Shown one piece after another: positions 26,544-34,396 of a stretch of DNA of 64,000 nucleotides; positions within the stretch are counted from its first letter, which is position 1, and each line of letters starts with the position of its first letter. Origin of the DNA: UBA2336 sp031395485 (GTDB taxonomy: Bacteria; Bacteroidota; Bacteroidia; Cytophagales; Cyclobacteriaceae); the NCBI GenBank assembly GCA_031395485.1, contig JANNUS010000017.1, positions 1 through 64,000 of the forward strand. Direction: 5' to 3'. The translations under genes and the position numbers were made by a program. The notes beneath the pieces were generated by a model. That model worked only from the letters and a program-made list of their open reading frames with translations, searched no databases and had not been told where the DNA came from.

Positions 26544-26555
26544 TTCTATTCCGTA

Positions 26556-26563
26556 TATCTTTG
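26556..26563 (+). promoter_or_regulatory. -7 element TATCTTTG abutting the histidine-kinase start
   Basis: TATCTTTG is followed by ACA and the GTG at 26567. The spacing is nearly the same as at 1630-1642 and at guaA, implying a leaderless or near-leaderless mRNA, separate from the upstream patatin transcript. Confidence 0.5.
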
Positions 26564-26566
26564 ACA

Positions 26567-28510
26567 GTGCGTTTTACAGTAGCTCTATTTTTTCTTTGCA
26601 TTTCATTCCAAGGTATTGGCCAAAATGAAACTGTCAGAACTATTGACAGGTTGCAACAGCAACTTCTTACGGCAAAGGATTCCGCCCGCGTGGACATTTT
26701 AACCCAGCTTGCGAACAGCTATTACAATATAGATATTAAGCAGTCTTTAAGCTTAGGTGAAGAAGCACTGAAGAGCGCCAATGCATTAACCTACTATAAG
26801 GGTATACAAGGTGCGCACAGCATTTTAAGAAGAATTCATCGCAGACTTGGAAACTATTCAGTATCCATAGAATACACCCTTAAAAATCTTCCCATATCAG
26901 AACGACTAGGAGATACACTTGAGTTGTTAGATTCGTATACAACGCTTGGAAACATCTATTCAAGCATGGAAAATTTTGATGAAGCCCAGAAATACCTGTT
27001 GCGTGCGCTATCAATAGGAACAAAAATTAATTCAACACAATTGGCTCCTATCCTAAATTTTTTAGGACGCTCATATGGCAAGCGCGGAATGTACGATAGC
27101 GGTCAATATTTTATCCAGGCGGCATTGAATCGAGAAACGGAATCACCACAACCCGGTTATGGTTTGTCATACATCTATAACAATCTGGCTGAAATATATT
27201 ACTACAAAAAAGAATACGATAAGGCCATTGAATTTTATTCGCTATCATCAAGTCTTCCGGAAGACAGAAGAAGTGTGTATGGAGTGACCTTTACTCTTAA
27301 TGGCTTGGCGTTAGTTTATAAAGATTTAAAACAATACGATAAAGCAATTGCTAGTGTATTGCAAAGTATAGATATCTGCAGAAAAAATACGTTCCGTGAT
27401 AAGACCAAAGAAGGTTACGGTATTCTTTACGAAATCTATATTTTAAAAAATGACTATAAAAATGCACTGAGCTATTACAAACTTTTTAATGTGTATCAGG
27501 ACAGTATTTTTAGTGAAGACCGGATTCAATTTATCGACAACCTGAAAATTACATATGAAACTGAGAAGATAGCGAAGGAGAATGAATTGTTACGCAAAGA
27601 TGCCCAACTAAAGGACACACAACTTAAACAACAGTTTACGTTAACCTGGGTAGCCATCGCTACTATAACGTTTCTATTGGTGATCAGCATTCAATTGTAT
27701 CGTCACAATATTCAAAGAAGAAAAACAAATACTATTCTAGAGAAATACAGTGTTGAACTTCAACTGCAGGTTGAAGGCCGCACGAAGGAACTGGTAAATA
27801 CAAACCTGGAACTGGTGAGTCAAAACAATCAACTCGAGCAGTTTGCGTACATAATAGCGCACAACCTTCGTGGGGCAGTTGCGCGTATTTTGGGGTTATC
27901 GAATCTCATAAAGGGCAGACCCTTTGACCCGCAACAAGATCAGCAAGTAATTGAATTAATTCATACTTCAACAAAAGAGCTGGATACAACAATTCACGAT
28001 TTAAATGATATCCTGGAAATAAAAAAGGGACTTCATAATTCGTATGAAGCGATCAACTTTTCGGAGCGACTAAAAAAAATCCAAAATATTTTAAAAGATA
28101 AAATAATAGAATCGGAAACAACAATTATTGAGGATTTTAAAACCATTGAGACCTGCTATGCTTTGCCTGCTTACATTGAAAGCATTTTGTATAATTTAGT
28201 TAGTAATGCCATTAAATATAGAGCCCTCGACAGAAAGCCTGTGATAAAAATTAAAACCTCACTAATGGGTGATAGAATTAAACTCACTATTCAAGACAAT
28301 GGTATTGGAATAGAGTTAACGCAGCTAAAAGAAAAAGTTTTTACGCTTTACCAACGTTTCCATCATCACGTAGAAGGAAAAGGGCTGGGACTTTTTTTAG
28401 TAAAAACACAGGTAGAAGCACTGAATGGAGTAATTGAAATTGATAGTAAAGTAAATGAGGGCACTACGTTTACAGTTTTTTTACCCTTGCATAGCGCAAA
28501 TCTTGGCTAG
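26567..28510 (+). CDS. TPR-containing sensor histidine kinase
   Basis: The 647-residue membrane kinase has a signal peptide (FTVALFFLCISFQGIGQ) and periplasmic TPR repeats over about residues 30-330 (repeated YxxxKEYDKAIEFY-type units). A coiled stretch, one TM helix (WVAIATITFLLVISIQLY, about 360) and another coiled coil follow. The HisKA box is FAYIIAHNLRGAVARILG (His near 426). The ATPase domain has NLVSNAIKYR, DNGIGI and GKGLGLFLVK. No receiver domain or response regulator is adjacent, so the partner is elsewhere. The GTG at 26567 is preferred to the TTG at 26561, which lies inside the -7 element. TPR kinases of this layout are frequent in Bacteroidota. The signal sensed is unknown. Confidence 0.87.
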   Translation: MRFTVALFFLCISFQGIGQNETVRTIDRLQQQLLTAKDSARVDILTQLANSYYNIDIKQSLSLGEEALKSANALTYYKGIQGAHSILRRIHRRLGNYSVSIEYTLKNLPISERLGDTLELLDSYTTLGNIYSSMENFDEAQKYLLRALSIGTKINSTQLAPILNFLGRSYGKRGMYDSGQYFIQAALNRETESPQPGYGLSYIYNNLAEIYYYKKEYDKAIEFYSLSSSLPEDRRSVYGVTFTLNGLALVYKDLKQYDKAIASVLQSIDICRKNTFRDKTKEGYGILYEIYILKNDYKNALSYYKLFNVYQDSIFSEDRIQFIDNLKITYETEKIAKENELLRKDAQLKDTQLKQQFTLTWVAIATITFLLVISIQLYRHNIQRRKTNTILEKYSVELQLQVEGRTKELVNTNLELVSQNNQLEQFAYIIAHNLRGAVARILGLSNLIKGRPFDPQQDQQVIELIHTSTKELDTTIHDLNDILEIKKGLHNSYEAINFSERLKKIQNILKDKIIESETTIIEDFKTIETCYALPAYIESILYNLVSNAIKYRALDRKPVIKIKTSLMGDRIKLTIQDNGIGIELTQLKEKVFTLYQRFHHHVEGKGLGLFLVKTQVEALNGVIEIDSKVNEGTTFTVFLPLHSANLG

Positions 28511-28527
28511 GTATTAATTGAAAGGGG

Positions 28528-28559
28528 GTTTGCAACCCAAACAAAGTCGGGGTGCAAAC
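28528..28559. terminator. Imperfect hairpin between convergent genes
   Basis: GTTTGCAACCC (28528-28538) pairs with GGGGTGCAAAC (28549-28559) with one mismatch and a 10-nt loop. It lies between the converging histidine-kinase gene and the small minus-strand ORFs. The T tract is poor, so this is a tentative terminator. Confidence 0.35.
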
Positions 28560-28578
28560 AACGCTACGGCAATAGACT

Positions 28579-28845
28579 CTACCTCCTTCTAATTACGTGT
28601 AATAATTTCATAATGCGACCGCACGCCTCGTATTCAGCTTTCTCTTCCAAACTTACCAGCATCCCCCTTAACGCATGCTTAAAAAAAGGAGGAATAATGT
28701 AATATCGTGGCGCAACATAAATTCGAATTGAAGGAGTTTCATAATAATGTTTTTCAAGGTGATCTAACAATTCTAATTCACTTAGCAACTTTTGCTCCGG
28801 GTAGTTAGAAGCATTGTGCCCATTATACTTTTGCAGGATATGCAT
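28579..28845 (-). CDS. Small basic protein of unknown function
   Basis: From the ATG at 28845 the frame encodes 88 residues; an in-frame TTG at 28884 would give 101. It is helical and charged, with IRIYVAPRYYIIPPFFKHALR and KAEYEACGRIMKLLHVIRR. No signal peptide or known motif is seen. It overlaps the 3' end of the 45-codon ORF 28823-28960 by 23 bases in another frame. The two may therefore be coupled genes, or one gene of about 130 residues broken by an indel near the A5 run. It faces away from the WYL regulator across an operator-like palindrome. Confidence 0.5.
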   Translation of the reverse strand: MHILQKYNGHNASNYPEQKLLSELELLDHLEKHYYETPSIRIYVAPRYYIIPPFFKHALRGMLVSLEEKAEYEACGRIMKLLHVIRRR

Positions 28846-28960
28846 AGCCAAAGCTGTTAATAATCTGTTTATAGAATTTTTCAATTAATTCAGGGTTGCG
28901 AACTTCCCGGAATGGCATCCCTGCCTTTTGCTTTTGATCGCTTTTCTTTTTCGTTTCCAT
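28823..28960 (-). CDS. 45-residue ORF divergent from the WYL regulator
   Basis: ATG at 28960, TAA at 28823-28825. The start is Lys-rich (METKKKSDQKQKAGMPF), followed by a helix (REVRNPELIEKFYKQI). The last 15 codons overlap the next ORF in another frame. Continuing PELIEKFYK into the frame of the 88-residue ORF gives a smooth helix, so a natural fused protein is possible. The position opposite a regulator with a shared palindrome argues that it is expressed. Confidence 0.4.
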   Translation of the reverse strand: METKKKSDQKQKAGMPFREVRNPELIEKFYKQIINSFGYAYPAKV

Positions 28961-28982
28961 ACCTCTAAAGTAATCGAGGGCT

Positions 28983-28999
28983 TTGACAGCTTGTGTCAA
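28983..28999. promoter_or_regulatory. Operator-like palindrome TTGACA N5 TGTCAA
   Basis: TTGACA (28983-28988) and TGTCAA (28994-28999) are perfect inverted 6-mers with a 5-nt spacer. They are centred in the short gap between the divergent small ORF and the WYL regulator ATG at 29017. This is the expected place for an autoregulatory site. It also argues against the GTG at 28993 as start, since that lies inside the palindrome. Confidence 0.45.
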
Positions 29000-29016
29000 G
29001 TTTATACCTTACCCAA

Positions 29017-29916
29017 ATGATTCCACAGGCAAAAATTTTAAGGATTTTTCAACTGATTGGGCTTTTAAAAGGCGGGGGGAGAACCGTGGATCAACTTGCC
29101 CAGCAATTAGATGCCACCTCCAGAACAATCTATCGGTACTTCAAACTTCTGGAAGAGATTGGATTTATGATCGATCAGGATTTTCACGGAAAATATTTTA
29201 TTCATCGTGAAGAAGGTGAGAACCCCGAAGACAGTTTTACATTAGAAGAGGTAAGTATTCTACGTCAGCTCATTCAAGGTGGTGCCGGTGGCCATCCGTT
29301 ACGGGAGAATATTTTAAAAAAACTCGCTTTTCATTCGGAGGCCAAAGAATTGCCCGAACAATTCTTAAAACTTCGGGTAGCCAGAATGTTCCGGTCGGTT
29401 AGCGAAGCCATTGAACAAAAGAAGCAGGTTGTTTTAAAGAACTATCACTCAGCAAACAGTCAGGAAATTACCGATAGACTCATAGAACCTTTTCAATTCG
29501 GGGAAGGATTTCAATCTGTACTAGCACTCGATACAAAAGATAAACAGTGTAAGTATTTTAAACTAGAACGGATTGGGGAAGTATTGATTCTTGATAAACC
29601 CTATAAATTTCAAAAACTACATGAAAAGTCGGCAACCGACATTTTTGGCATCAGCGGAAAAAAAGAAATCTGGATTACGCTTCAATTAAGTTTACGCGCC
29701 TACGTGTTACTTCGTGAAGAATATCCCCTATCGCTGCCCTACCTTGAAAAAAATGAAACCCAGGAAGAAAGTGCTTATACCTTTCATGCTCCCATATTAA
29801 ATTTCAAAGGTGCAGGCAGGTTTGTACTCGGGCTTGCCGATGAGGTTTCTATTACGGGCCCGGCTGAGTTTAAAAATTACATTAAGGAGAAGTTGAAACA
29901 GCAGAAGTTGATTTAG
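29017..29916 (+). CDS. HTH/WYL-domain transcriptional regulator
   Basis: A 299-residue YafY-type regulator. The N-terminal winged helix has QAKILRIFQLIGLLKGGG and the recognition region TSRTIYRYFKLLEEIGF. The middle is helical. The C-terminal WYL-like domain spans about residues 110-215 (VVLKNYHSANSQEITDRLIEPFQF), followed by the WCX extension. WYL proteins bind ligands, often nucleotides or ssDNA, and control DNA-damage or defence genes. Its target is probably itself and the divergent small ORFs. The ATG at 29017 was chosen over the GTG at 28993. Confidence 0.8.
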   Translation: MIPQAKILRIFQLIGLLKGGGRTVDQLAQQLDATSRTIYRYFKLLEEIGFMIDQDFHGKYFIHREEGENPEDSFTLEEVSILRQLIQGGAGGHPLRENILKKLAFHSEAKELPEQFLKLRVARMFRSVSEAIEQKKQVVLKNYHSANSQEITDRLIEPFQFGEGFQSVLALDTKDKQCKYFKLERIGEVLILDKPYKFQKLHEKSATDIFGISGKKEIWITLQLSLRAYVLLREEYPLSLPYLEKNETQEESAYTFHAPILNFKGAGRFVLGLADEVSITGPAEFKNYIKEKLKQQKLI

Positions 29917-29962
29917 CTCTCAAATTTAAAAGAATTAGCACGCGAATTGCTGGCCATCAACC

Positions 29963-30108
29963 GTCATTTCGAAGGAGCAATAGGGTTTTCAAAGTGCCGG
30001 AACCTTAAAGCGACTGAGAAATCCCCTAAGGGTTAGTTAAATATGGAGATAATCGTGGCCTTTTATAAGGGGACTTCCCATCCCGCCCATACCTTCATTC
30101 GAAGTGAC
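29963..30108. repeat. Dispersed palindromic element, copy 1 (146 bp)
   Basis: The ends are GTCATTTCGAA (29963-29973) and TTCGAAGTGAC (30098-30108), inverted copies apart from one base. The internal block AAAGCGACTGAGAAATCCCC starts 44 bases from the left end, exactly as in the copy at 49742. No ORF is inside. It looks like a non-autonomous MITE- or REP-like element, in a convergent intergenic space. Confidence 0.72.
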
Positions 30109-30120
30109 GCAAATCAGAGG

Positions 30121-31911
30121 TTACAAATACATTTTCTCAATTTCTGATTCATAGTTACTCATCAGTTTTTGCCTGACAGGTTTTAATGTATTGGTCAGCT
30201 CACCTCGATCGGTTGTCCAATCCTGTGGGCATAAAACAAAATTCTTTATCTGTTCAACATTAGGTAATGTTTCATTGAGCTGATCTACTTCCTGCTGAAA
30301 TTTATTTCTGACTCTAATATTATGAATCATAAATTGTGGCGATGTCCAATGAATATTTTCTTGAAAACACCACGCTTCCAAAAATTCAAAATGAGGAACG
30401 ATCAGTGCTGTAACAAAAGGCCGTTGAAACCCAACAATAAGGCATCTTTCAATAAACAGAGATTCTGTAAAATGATTTTGAAGCGGCTGTGGTGCAATGT
30501 ACTTTCCTGCAGAAGTCTTGAAAATATCTTTCTTCCGATCAGTAATTTTCAAAAACCGTTGGTGCACAAACTTCCCTACATCTCCTGTACGGAACCACCC
30601 ATCTTCCGTAAAGGCAGCTTTCGTTAGTTCAGGTCTTTTGAAGTAGCCCGTCATAACGTTCGGTCCTTTTACTAATATCTCTCCTTCCTGATTTTCATTT
30701 GGCTCATCAATTTTCAAATCCATACCGGGAATGACCATACCCACGGTACCAAAACGATTCAAGCCAGGCTCGTAACGATTCATGGAAATAAGCGGTGCCG
30801 TCTCTGTCATTCCGTATCCTTCAATGATATGAATTCCTGAAGCAGAGAACATTCTTCCAATTTCAGGTCGCAAAGATGCCGCGCCCACCACCATGTAGCG
30901 AATTTTTCCACCCAGCTTTTTCCGCCATTGACGTAGTACCAGTATCCTGGCAAAAAATAACCTAATACTCAACCATGGTTTAACTCGGCCTCCCTCTCCA
31001 TACTGCTTACCGACAGCCATGGCCCAGGTGATCAGCTTTCGCTTTATAATATTTCGCCGCATGGATTGCTCTTCCATGAAATCATACATTTTCTCCAGCA
31101 CACGTGGAACGCTTGTGCAAAAGAATGGGCGTACATATTTAAAATCGTGTGCGAAACTTTCCTTACTCTGACTGAAGTACAACGATACCCCAAACGCCAT
31201 GTAACTAAAGCAACCCATTCTTTCTAAAATATGGCTAAACGGCAAGAAGCTTAACACGCGATGGTGCGGTTCCAGTGGCAGCAATGTTAATATTGCCTTG
31301 ATGTTATGAACAACGTTGTTATGAGAAAGCACAACCCCTTTTGGCACACCCGAACTACCCGAGGTATACAAAATGGTAAGTACATCTGATGAATCAATGC
31401 TGGCTTTTATTGCATGCACCTGAGCAATCAATGTTTCATTCGGTGGTGTTGCTTTTGCTCTTTTAAAGTATTGGCCAAGAACATCAATATTTACGCGTGA
31501 ATTTAATTTTTGAAGGGCGCTTTGAAACTTATTGTAGAGTTCTTCATCCGCAGTTATACAGCATTTAGATTCAGTCTCCGTTAGTATCAATTCAATATCA
31601 GCCTCCGTAGAAGTGGGGTGAACCGGCACCGTAATCACTCCAATCTGCTGACAGGCAAAATCCAGCATCACCCACTCAGGATTTCCAATTATTGGAACAA
31701 AAATTACCGTATCACCTTTTGTAAAACCATTGCTGAGCAACCAGCAAGAGATTGTATCAACCGTATGTTGGACGTTCTCTATAGAATAATTTTTCCAACT
31801 ACCTTCAACAAACGCATTGAGTGCCGTGGCATTTGGATACTTCTCACGTTGGTACGAAAGAATATCAAAAACGCGAGTGAAGTCACTGGATGGTTTTCGC
31901 GTGATTTCCAT
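30121..31911 (-). CDS. AMP-dependent long-chain acyl-CoA synthetase
   Basis: The 596-residue enzyme of the adenylate-forming family activates fatty acids to acyl-CoA via acyl-AMP. Motifs are LTILYTSGSSGVPKGVVLSH (P-loop, about residue 178), EGYGMTETAPLIS (A5, about 348), GWFRTGDVGKF (Asp near 430) and ITDRKKDIFKTSAGKYIAPQ. It is a FadD/FAA-like membrane-associated type. Its start overlaps the 3' end of the upstream alpha/beta hydrolase gene by 29 bases, indicating coupled translation. Exact chain-length preference cannot be read. Confidence 0.9.
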   Translation of the reverse strand: MEITRKPSSDFTRVFDILSYQREKYPNATALNAFVEGSWKNYSIENVQHTVDTISCWLLSNGFTKGDTVIFVPIIGNPEWVMLDFACQQIGVITVPVHPTSTEADIELILTETESKCCITADEELYNKFQSALQKLNSRVNIDVLGQYFKRAKATPPNETLIAQVHAIKASIDSSDVLTILYTSGSSGVPKGVVLSHNNVVHNIKAILTLLPLEPHHRVLSFLPFSHILERMGCFSYMAFGVSLYFSQSKESFAHDFKYVRPFFCTSVPRVLEKMYDFMEEQSMRRNIIKRKLITWAMAVGKQYGEGGRVKPWLSIRLFFARILVLRQWRKKLGGKIRYMVVGAASLRPEIGRMFSASGIHIIEGYGMTETAPLISMNRYEPGLNRFGTVGMVIPGMDLKIDEPNENQEGEILVKGPNVMTGYFKRPELTKAAFTEDGWFRTGDVGKFVHQRFLKITDRKKDIFKTSAGKYIAPQPLQNHFTESLFIERCLIVGFQRPFVTALIVPHFEFLEAWCFQENIHWTSPQFMIHNIRVRNKFQQEVDQLNETLPNVEQIKNFVLCPQDWTTDRGELTNTLKPVRQKLMSNYESEIEKMYL

Positions 31912-32731
31912 TTGTTTCTCCCTTACTTTGTTGGAGCTCAGGTTTTACGTAAAGAATAGTATATAGTATTTCAAAAAACTCTGAGAAATCTGGCAGGTTA
32001 TTATGACGCCCACCTTCAATTCCGTGCAATGTAATTTTGACTGGATATAGCGCTTTTAATTTTTCGCTTTGCGAAAAGGAAATAAGCCGATCGCGGGTAC
32101 CGTGTATAATATGTACGGGACAATCAACAATTTTTAAGTATTGATCGGTTCGAATATCGTACTTCAACAACCACCGCAACGGTATAAAAAATAAGTAACG
32201 ATTAACATTGTAGAAAAAACTGAAGTATGGAGAATCCAAAATCAGCAGTCCCGGTTTATTCCACGATGCAATGCGCGCGGCAATACCACTTCCCCACGAG
32301 CGGCCATACAATACTATGTTTTGTTCGGGATATGATTGGGCCAGCCATTTATATAGATACTGTGCATCGTTATATAATTTCGTCTGACTTCGCTCGCCCC
32401 TGCTTTTTCCAAAACCGCGGTAATCCATCATAAAAAAATCATATCCGTTGCTTACAAAATCCTTTGCAAATTTTCCCCAACCCTTAATACTCTTCGAATT
32501 TCCCTTCAGATAAAATACTACACCCCGTGAATTGGGTACTTTGAAATATATCGCATTGATACGCCCGCCATCCTCCATATCAAAATCAAGTTCCTCAAAC
32601 GGAAAAGGGTATTTGTATTGAAAGGCTGTAGAAAGTATTTCAGGTCTAAAAAAACCAAGGTGTTGAAAAAAGAAAAACGATAGACAAATGGCAACATATA
32701 CTACAAGAAGAGAGACAAAAAAGGTGACCAT
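31883..32731 (-). CDS. Membrane-anchored alpha/beta hydrolase
   Basis: A 282-residue serine hydrolase. It has an N-terminal TM helix (FFVSLLVVYVAICLSFFFF), nucleophile elbow YGRSWGSGIA, FMMDYRGFGKSRG, acid region IIHGTRDRLI and catalytic His in EGGRHNN. It is similar to the hydrolase at 32971, a likely duplication. The ATG at 32731 is preferred to the TTG at 32740. It overlaps the acyl-CoA synthetase gene, so its product may supply that enzyme with fatty acids (inference). The substrate is unknown. Confidence 0.82.
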   Translation of the reverse strand: MVTFFVSLLVVYVAICLSFFFFQHLGFFRPEILSTAFQYKYPFPFEELDFDMEDGGRINAIYFKVPNSRGVVFYLKGNSKSIKGWGKFAKDFVSNGYDFFMMDYRGFGKSRGERSQTKLYNDAQYLYKWLAQSYPEQNIVLYGRSWGSGIAARIASWNKPGLLILDSPYFSFFYNVNRYLFFIPLRWLLKYDIRTDQYLKIVDCPVHIIHGTRDRLISFSQSEKLKALYPVKITLHGIEGGRHNNLPDFSEFFEILYTILYVKPELQQSKGETNGNHAKTIQ

Positions 32732-32820
32732 AGCATCCAAAATATATTGAAGACATCGCTAATAACCTAACGACCTAGCGACCTGGAATACATTATGCAA
32801 GGTACACCAGTAAAAATCAT

Positions 32821-32952
32821 CGTCATCGCGAGGACGATCCCTATTAAATCGGGGAGGACGTGGCGATCCCCAGACTACAACGTGCACATTCTATAGTACG
32901 GGGATTGCCACGTCACTCCATCACACAGGCCGGGCTGTTCCTCGCAATGACG
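32821..32952. repeat. 132-bp nested palindromic element (GTCATYGCGAG type)
   Basis: The outer ends CGTCATCGCGAGGA (32821-32834) and TCCTCGCAATGACG (32939-32952) are inverted with one mismatch. An inner pair GACGTGGCGATCCCC (32857-32871) and GGGGATTGCCACGTC (32900-32914) is inverted with one mismatch. The whole folds into a long cruciform. Elements with GTCATTGCGAG ends are dispersed in many unrelated bacterial genomes. It sits between the two paralogous hydrolase genes. Confidence 0.78.
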
Positions 32953-32970
32953 GAACCTTCTTGGTTTAGC

Positions 32971-33756
32971 TCACTCCAACACTTCCCTCAACGTTTTATG
33001 ATATATCTCAAACTCCCTTAAATTATTATGGCTCGCACCTTCAACGATGACAAAGCGATCATTTTTATTCAACAACGGTTTTAGTTTTATCGCAGATGCC
33101 AACGGTACTACCCAATCACCCGTACCGTGAATAATTACTTTTTTACATCTTACATTCTTCAGATATTTTTTGTTCGAAAAATAATAATGAGCCGGAAGAA
33201 GGTAAAGCGCACCCTGCAATTCATCAAATGGAGTTTCGAGAATGAGCAGGTCAGGATTAACCGTTGTTGCCAGTTTTGAAGCAACAGCAGAGCCCAGCGA
33301 GCGCCCATAAATAACCAAACGCTTATGCTCAATTTCTACATTTGACCAATTCAGTATCGTTTGGGCGTCCTTGTACAAATTCACTTCGGTTGGGGTGCCC
33401 GTACTTTTTCCATATCCACGGTAATCAGTCATTAAAATATCGTAACCAAGGTTGGTAAAGTCAACTGCGTATTGACCCCAGCGTTGCAAGTTATCGGCAT
33501 TGCCATGAAAATAAAGAATCAACCCTTTGGAAGGTTGTTGCGATCTAAACAATAGCGCATTTAATTTCTCTCCATCATCTGTTGGAATGAAATACTCTTC
33601 AAATTTTTTCTCAAAGGTAAACGCGTAGCCTTTAGGAAGGCTTGTGGATTGAAATATGAAGCTATCCTGAAAGAAATAAAACCAGGTTGCAACTATCCCA
33701 TACATGATCAACAGGATGCCGAGTATTTTACCAATGACTTTAATCTTCGATTGCAT
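32971..33756 (-). CDS. Membrane-anchored alpha/beta hydrolase (paralogue)
   Basis: A 261-residue serine hydrolase with one N-terminal TM helix (ILGILLIMYGIVATWFYFF). The nucleophile elbow is YGRSLGSAVA, with LMTDYRGYGKSTG, IIHGTGDWVVP and the His region VEGASHNNL. The layout and blocks match the hydrolase at 31883. The palindromic element between the two may have arrived after the duplication. A lipid or ester substrate is likely from the family but unproven. Confidence 0.82.
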   Translation of the reverse strand: MQSKIKVIGKILGILLIMYGIVATWFYFFQDSFIFQSTSLPKGYAFTFEKKFEEYFIPTDDGEKLNALLFRSQQPSKGLILYFHGNADNLQRWGQYAVDFTNLGYDILMTDYRGYGKSTGTPTEVNLYKDAQTILNWSNVEIEHKRLVIYGRSLGSAVASKLATTVNPDLLILETPFDELQGALYLLPAHYYFSNKKYLKNVRCKKVIIHGTGDWVVPLASAIKLKPLLNKNDRFVIVEGASHNNLREFEIYHKTLREVLE

Positions 33757-33815
33757 TCCTGAGATTCAAAAGTATGTATGTTTTCGATTAATTCCGGTCC
33801 TGAAGTTAAACAGAA

Positions 33816-34385
33816 TTAAACCCTTAGGGATCCTCGGAAAGCCCTGCCAGCATAGTACGATTCGGCCCAGTTGTGATACACGAAGACATTGCCAAAGCGG
33901 AAATCAGCAAAGATGGCACCACCAAGTTTTCTAATATCAGCAGGTGTCTTCAGCCAGCTCGAAGTTTTTGTATCAAACTTTCCAAGTTTTTGAAATTCCC
34001 GATATTGTTCCTCGGTTAAAAGTTCAATGCCCATGGCTTCAGCCATACCCATGGTACTATTTTTCGGTTTAAATTCCTTCCTCGCCCCCAGTGCTTCATG
34101 ATCGTAACAAATACTTCTGCGACCTTTAGGGCTTTCCGTTGAACAATCATAAAAAATAAATTCATTCTTTTTTTTATCATACCCAACAACATCTGGTTCA
34201 CCGCCCGTTTTTTCCATTTCATTGAGCGACCAAAGCTTTTCAGCATTGGCACTCAGCTTTGCCTGTACGTTAGTCCATTCAAGGCCTTTATGGCGGATCA
34301 TGTTTTTCTTAAAACGGTCTTTTATTGCAGTGAGTAGTTCTTCACGTTGGTCTGCAGATAACTTTCTTTTATTTTCCTTTTCCAT
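33816..34385 (-). CDS. DUF4256 family protein
   Basis: A 189-residue cytosolic protein matching the DUF4256 pattern: EELLTAIKDRFKKNMIRHKG, EKTGGEPDVVGYD, FIFYDCSTESPKGRRSICYD, MGIELLTEEQYREFQKLGKF, WLKTPADIRKLGGAIFADFR and YHNWAESYYAGRAFRGSLRV. The family is widespread but its function is unknown. It is complete and of normal length. It ends 11 nt from the next upstream gene and may share its transcript. Confidence 0.85.
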   Translation of the reverse strand: MEKENKRKLSADQREELLTAIKDRFKKNMIRHKGLEWTNVQAKLSANAEKLWSLNEMEKTGGEPDVVGYDKKKNEFIFYDCSTESPKGRRSICYDHEALGARKEFKPKNSTMGMAEAMGIELLTEEQYREFQKLGKFDTKTSSWLKTPADIRKLGGAIFADFRFGNVFVYHNWAESYYAGRAFRGSLRV

Positions 34386-34396
34386 AGTAGCCGCAG

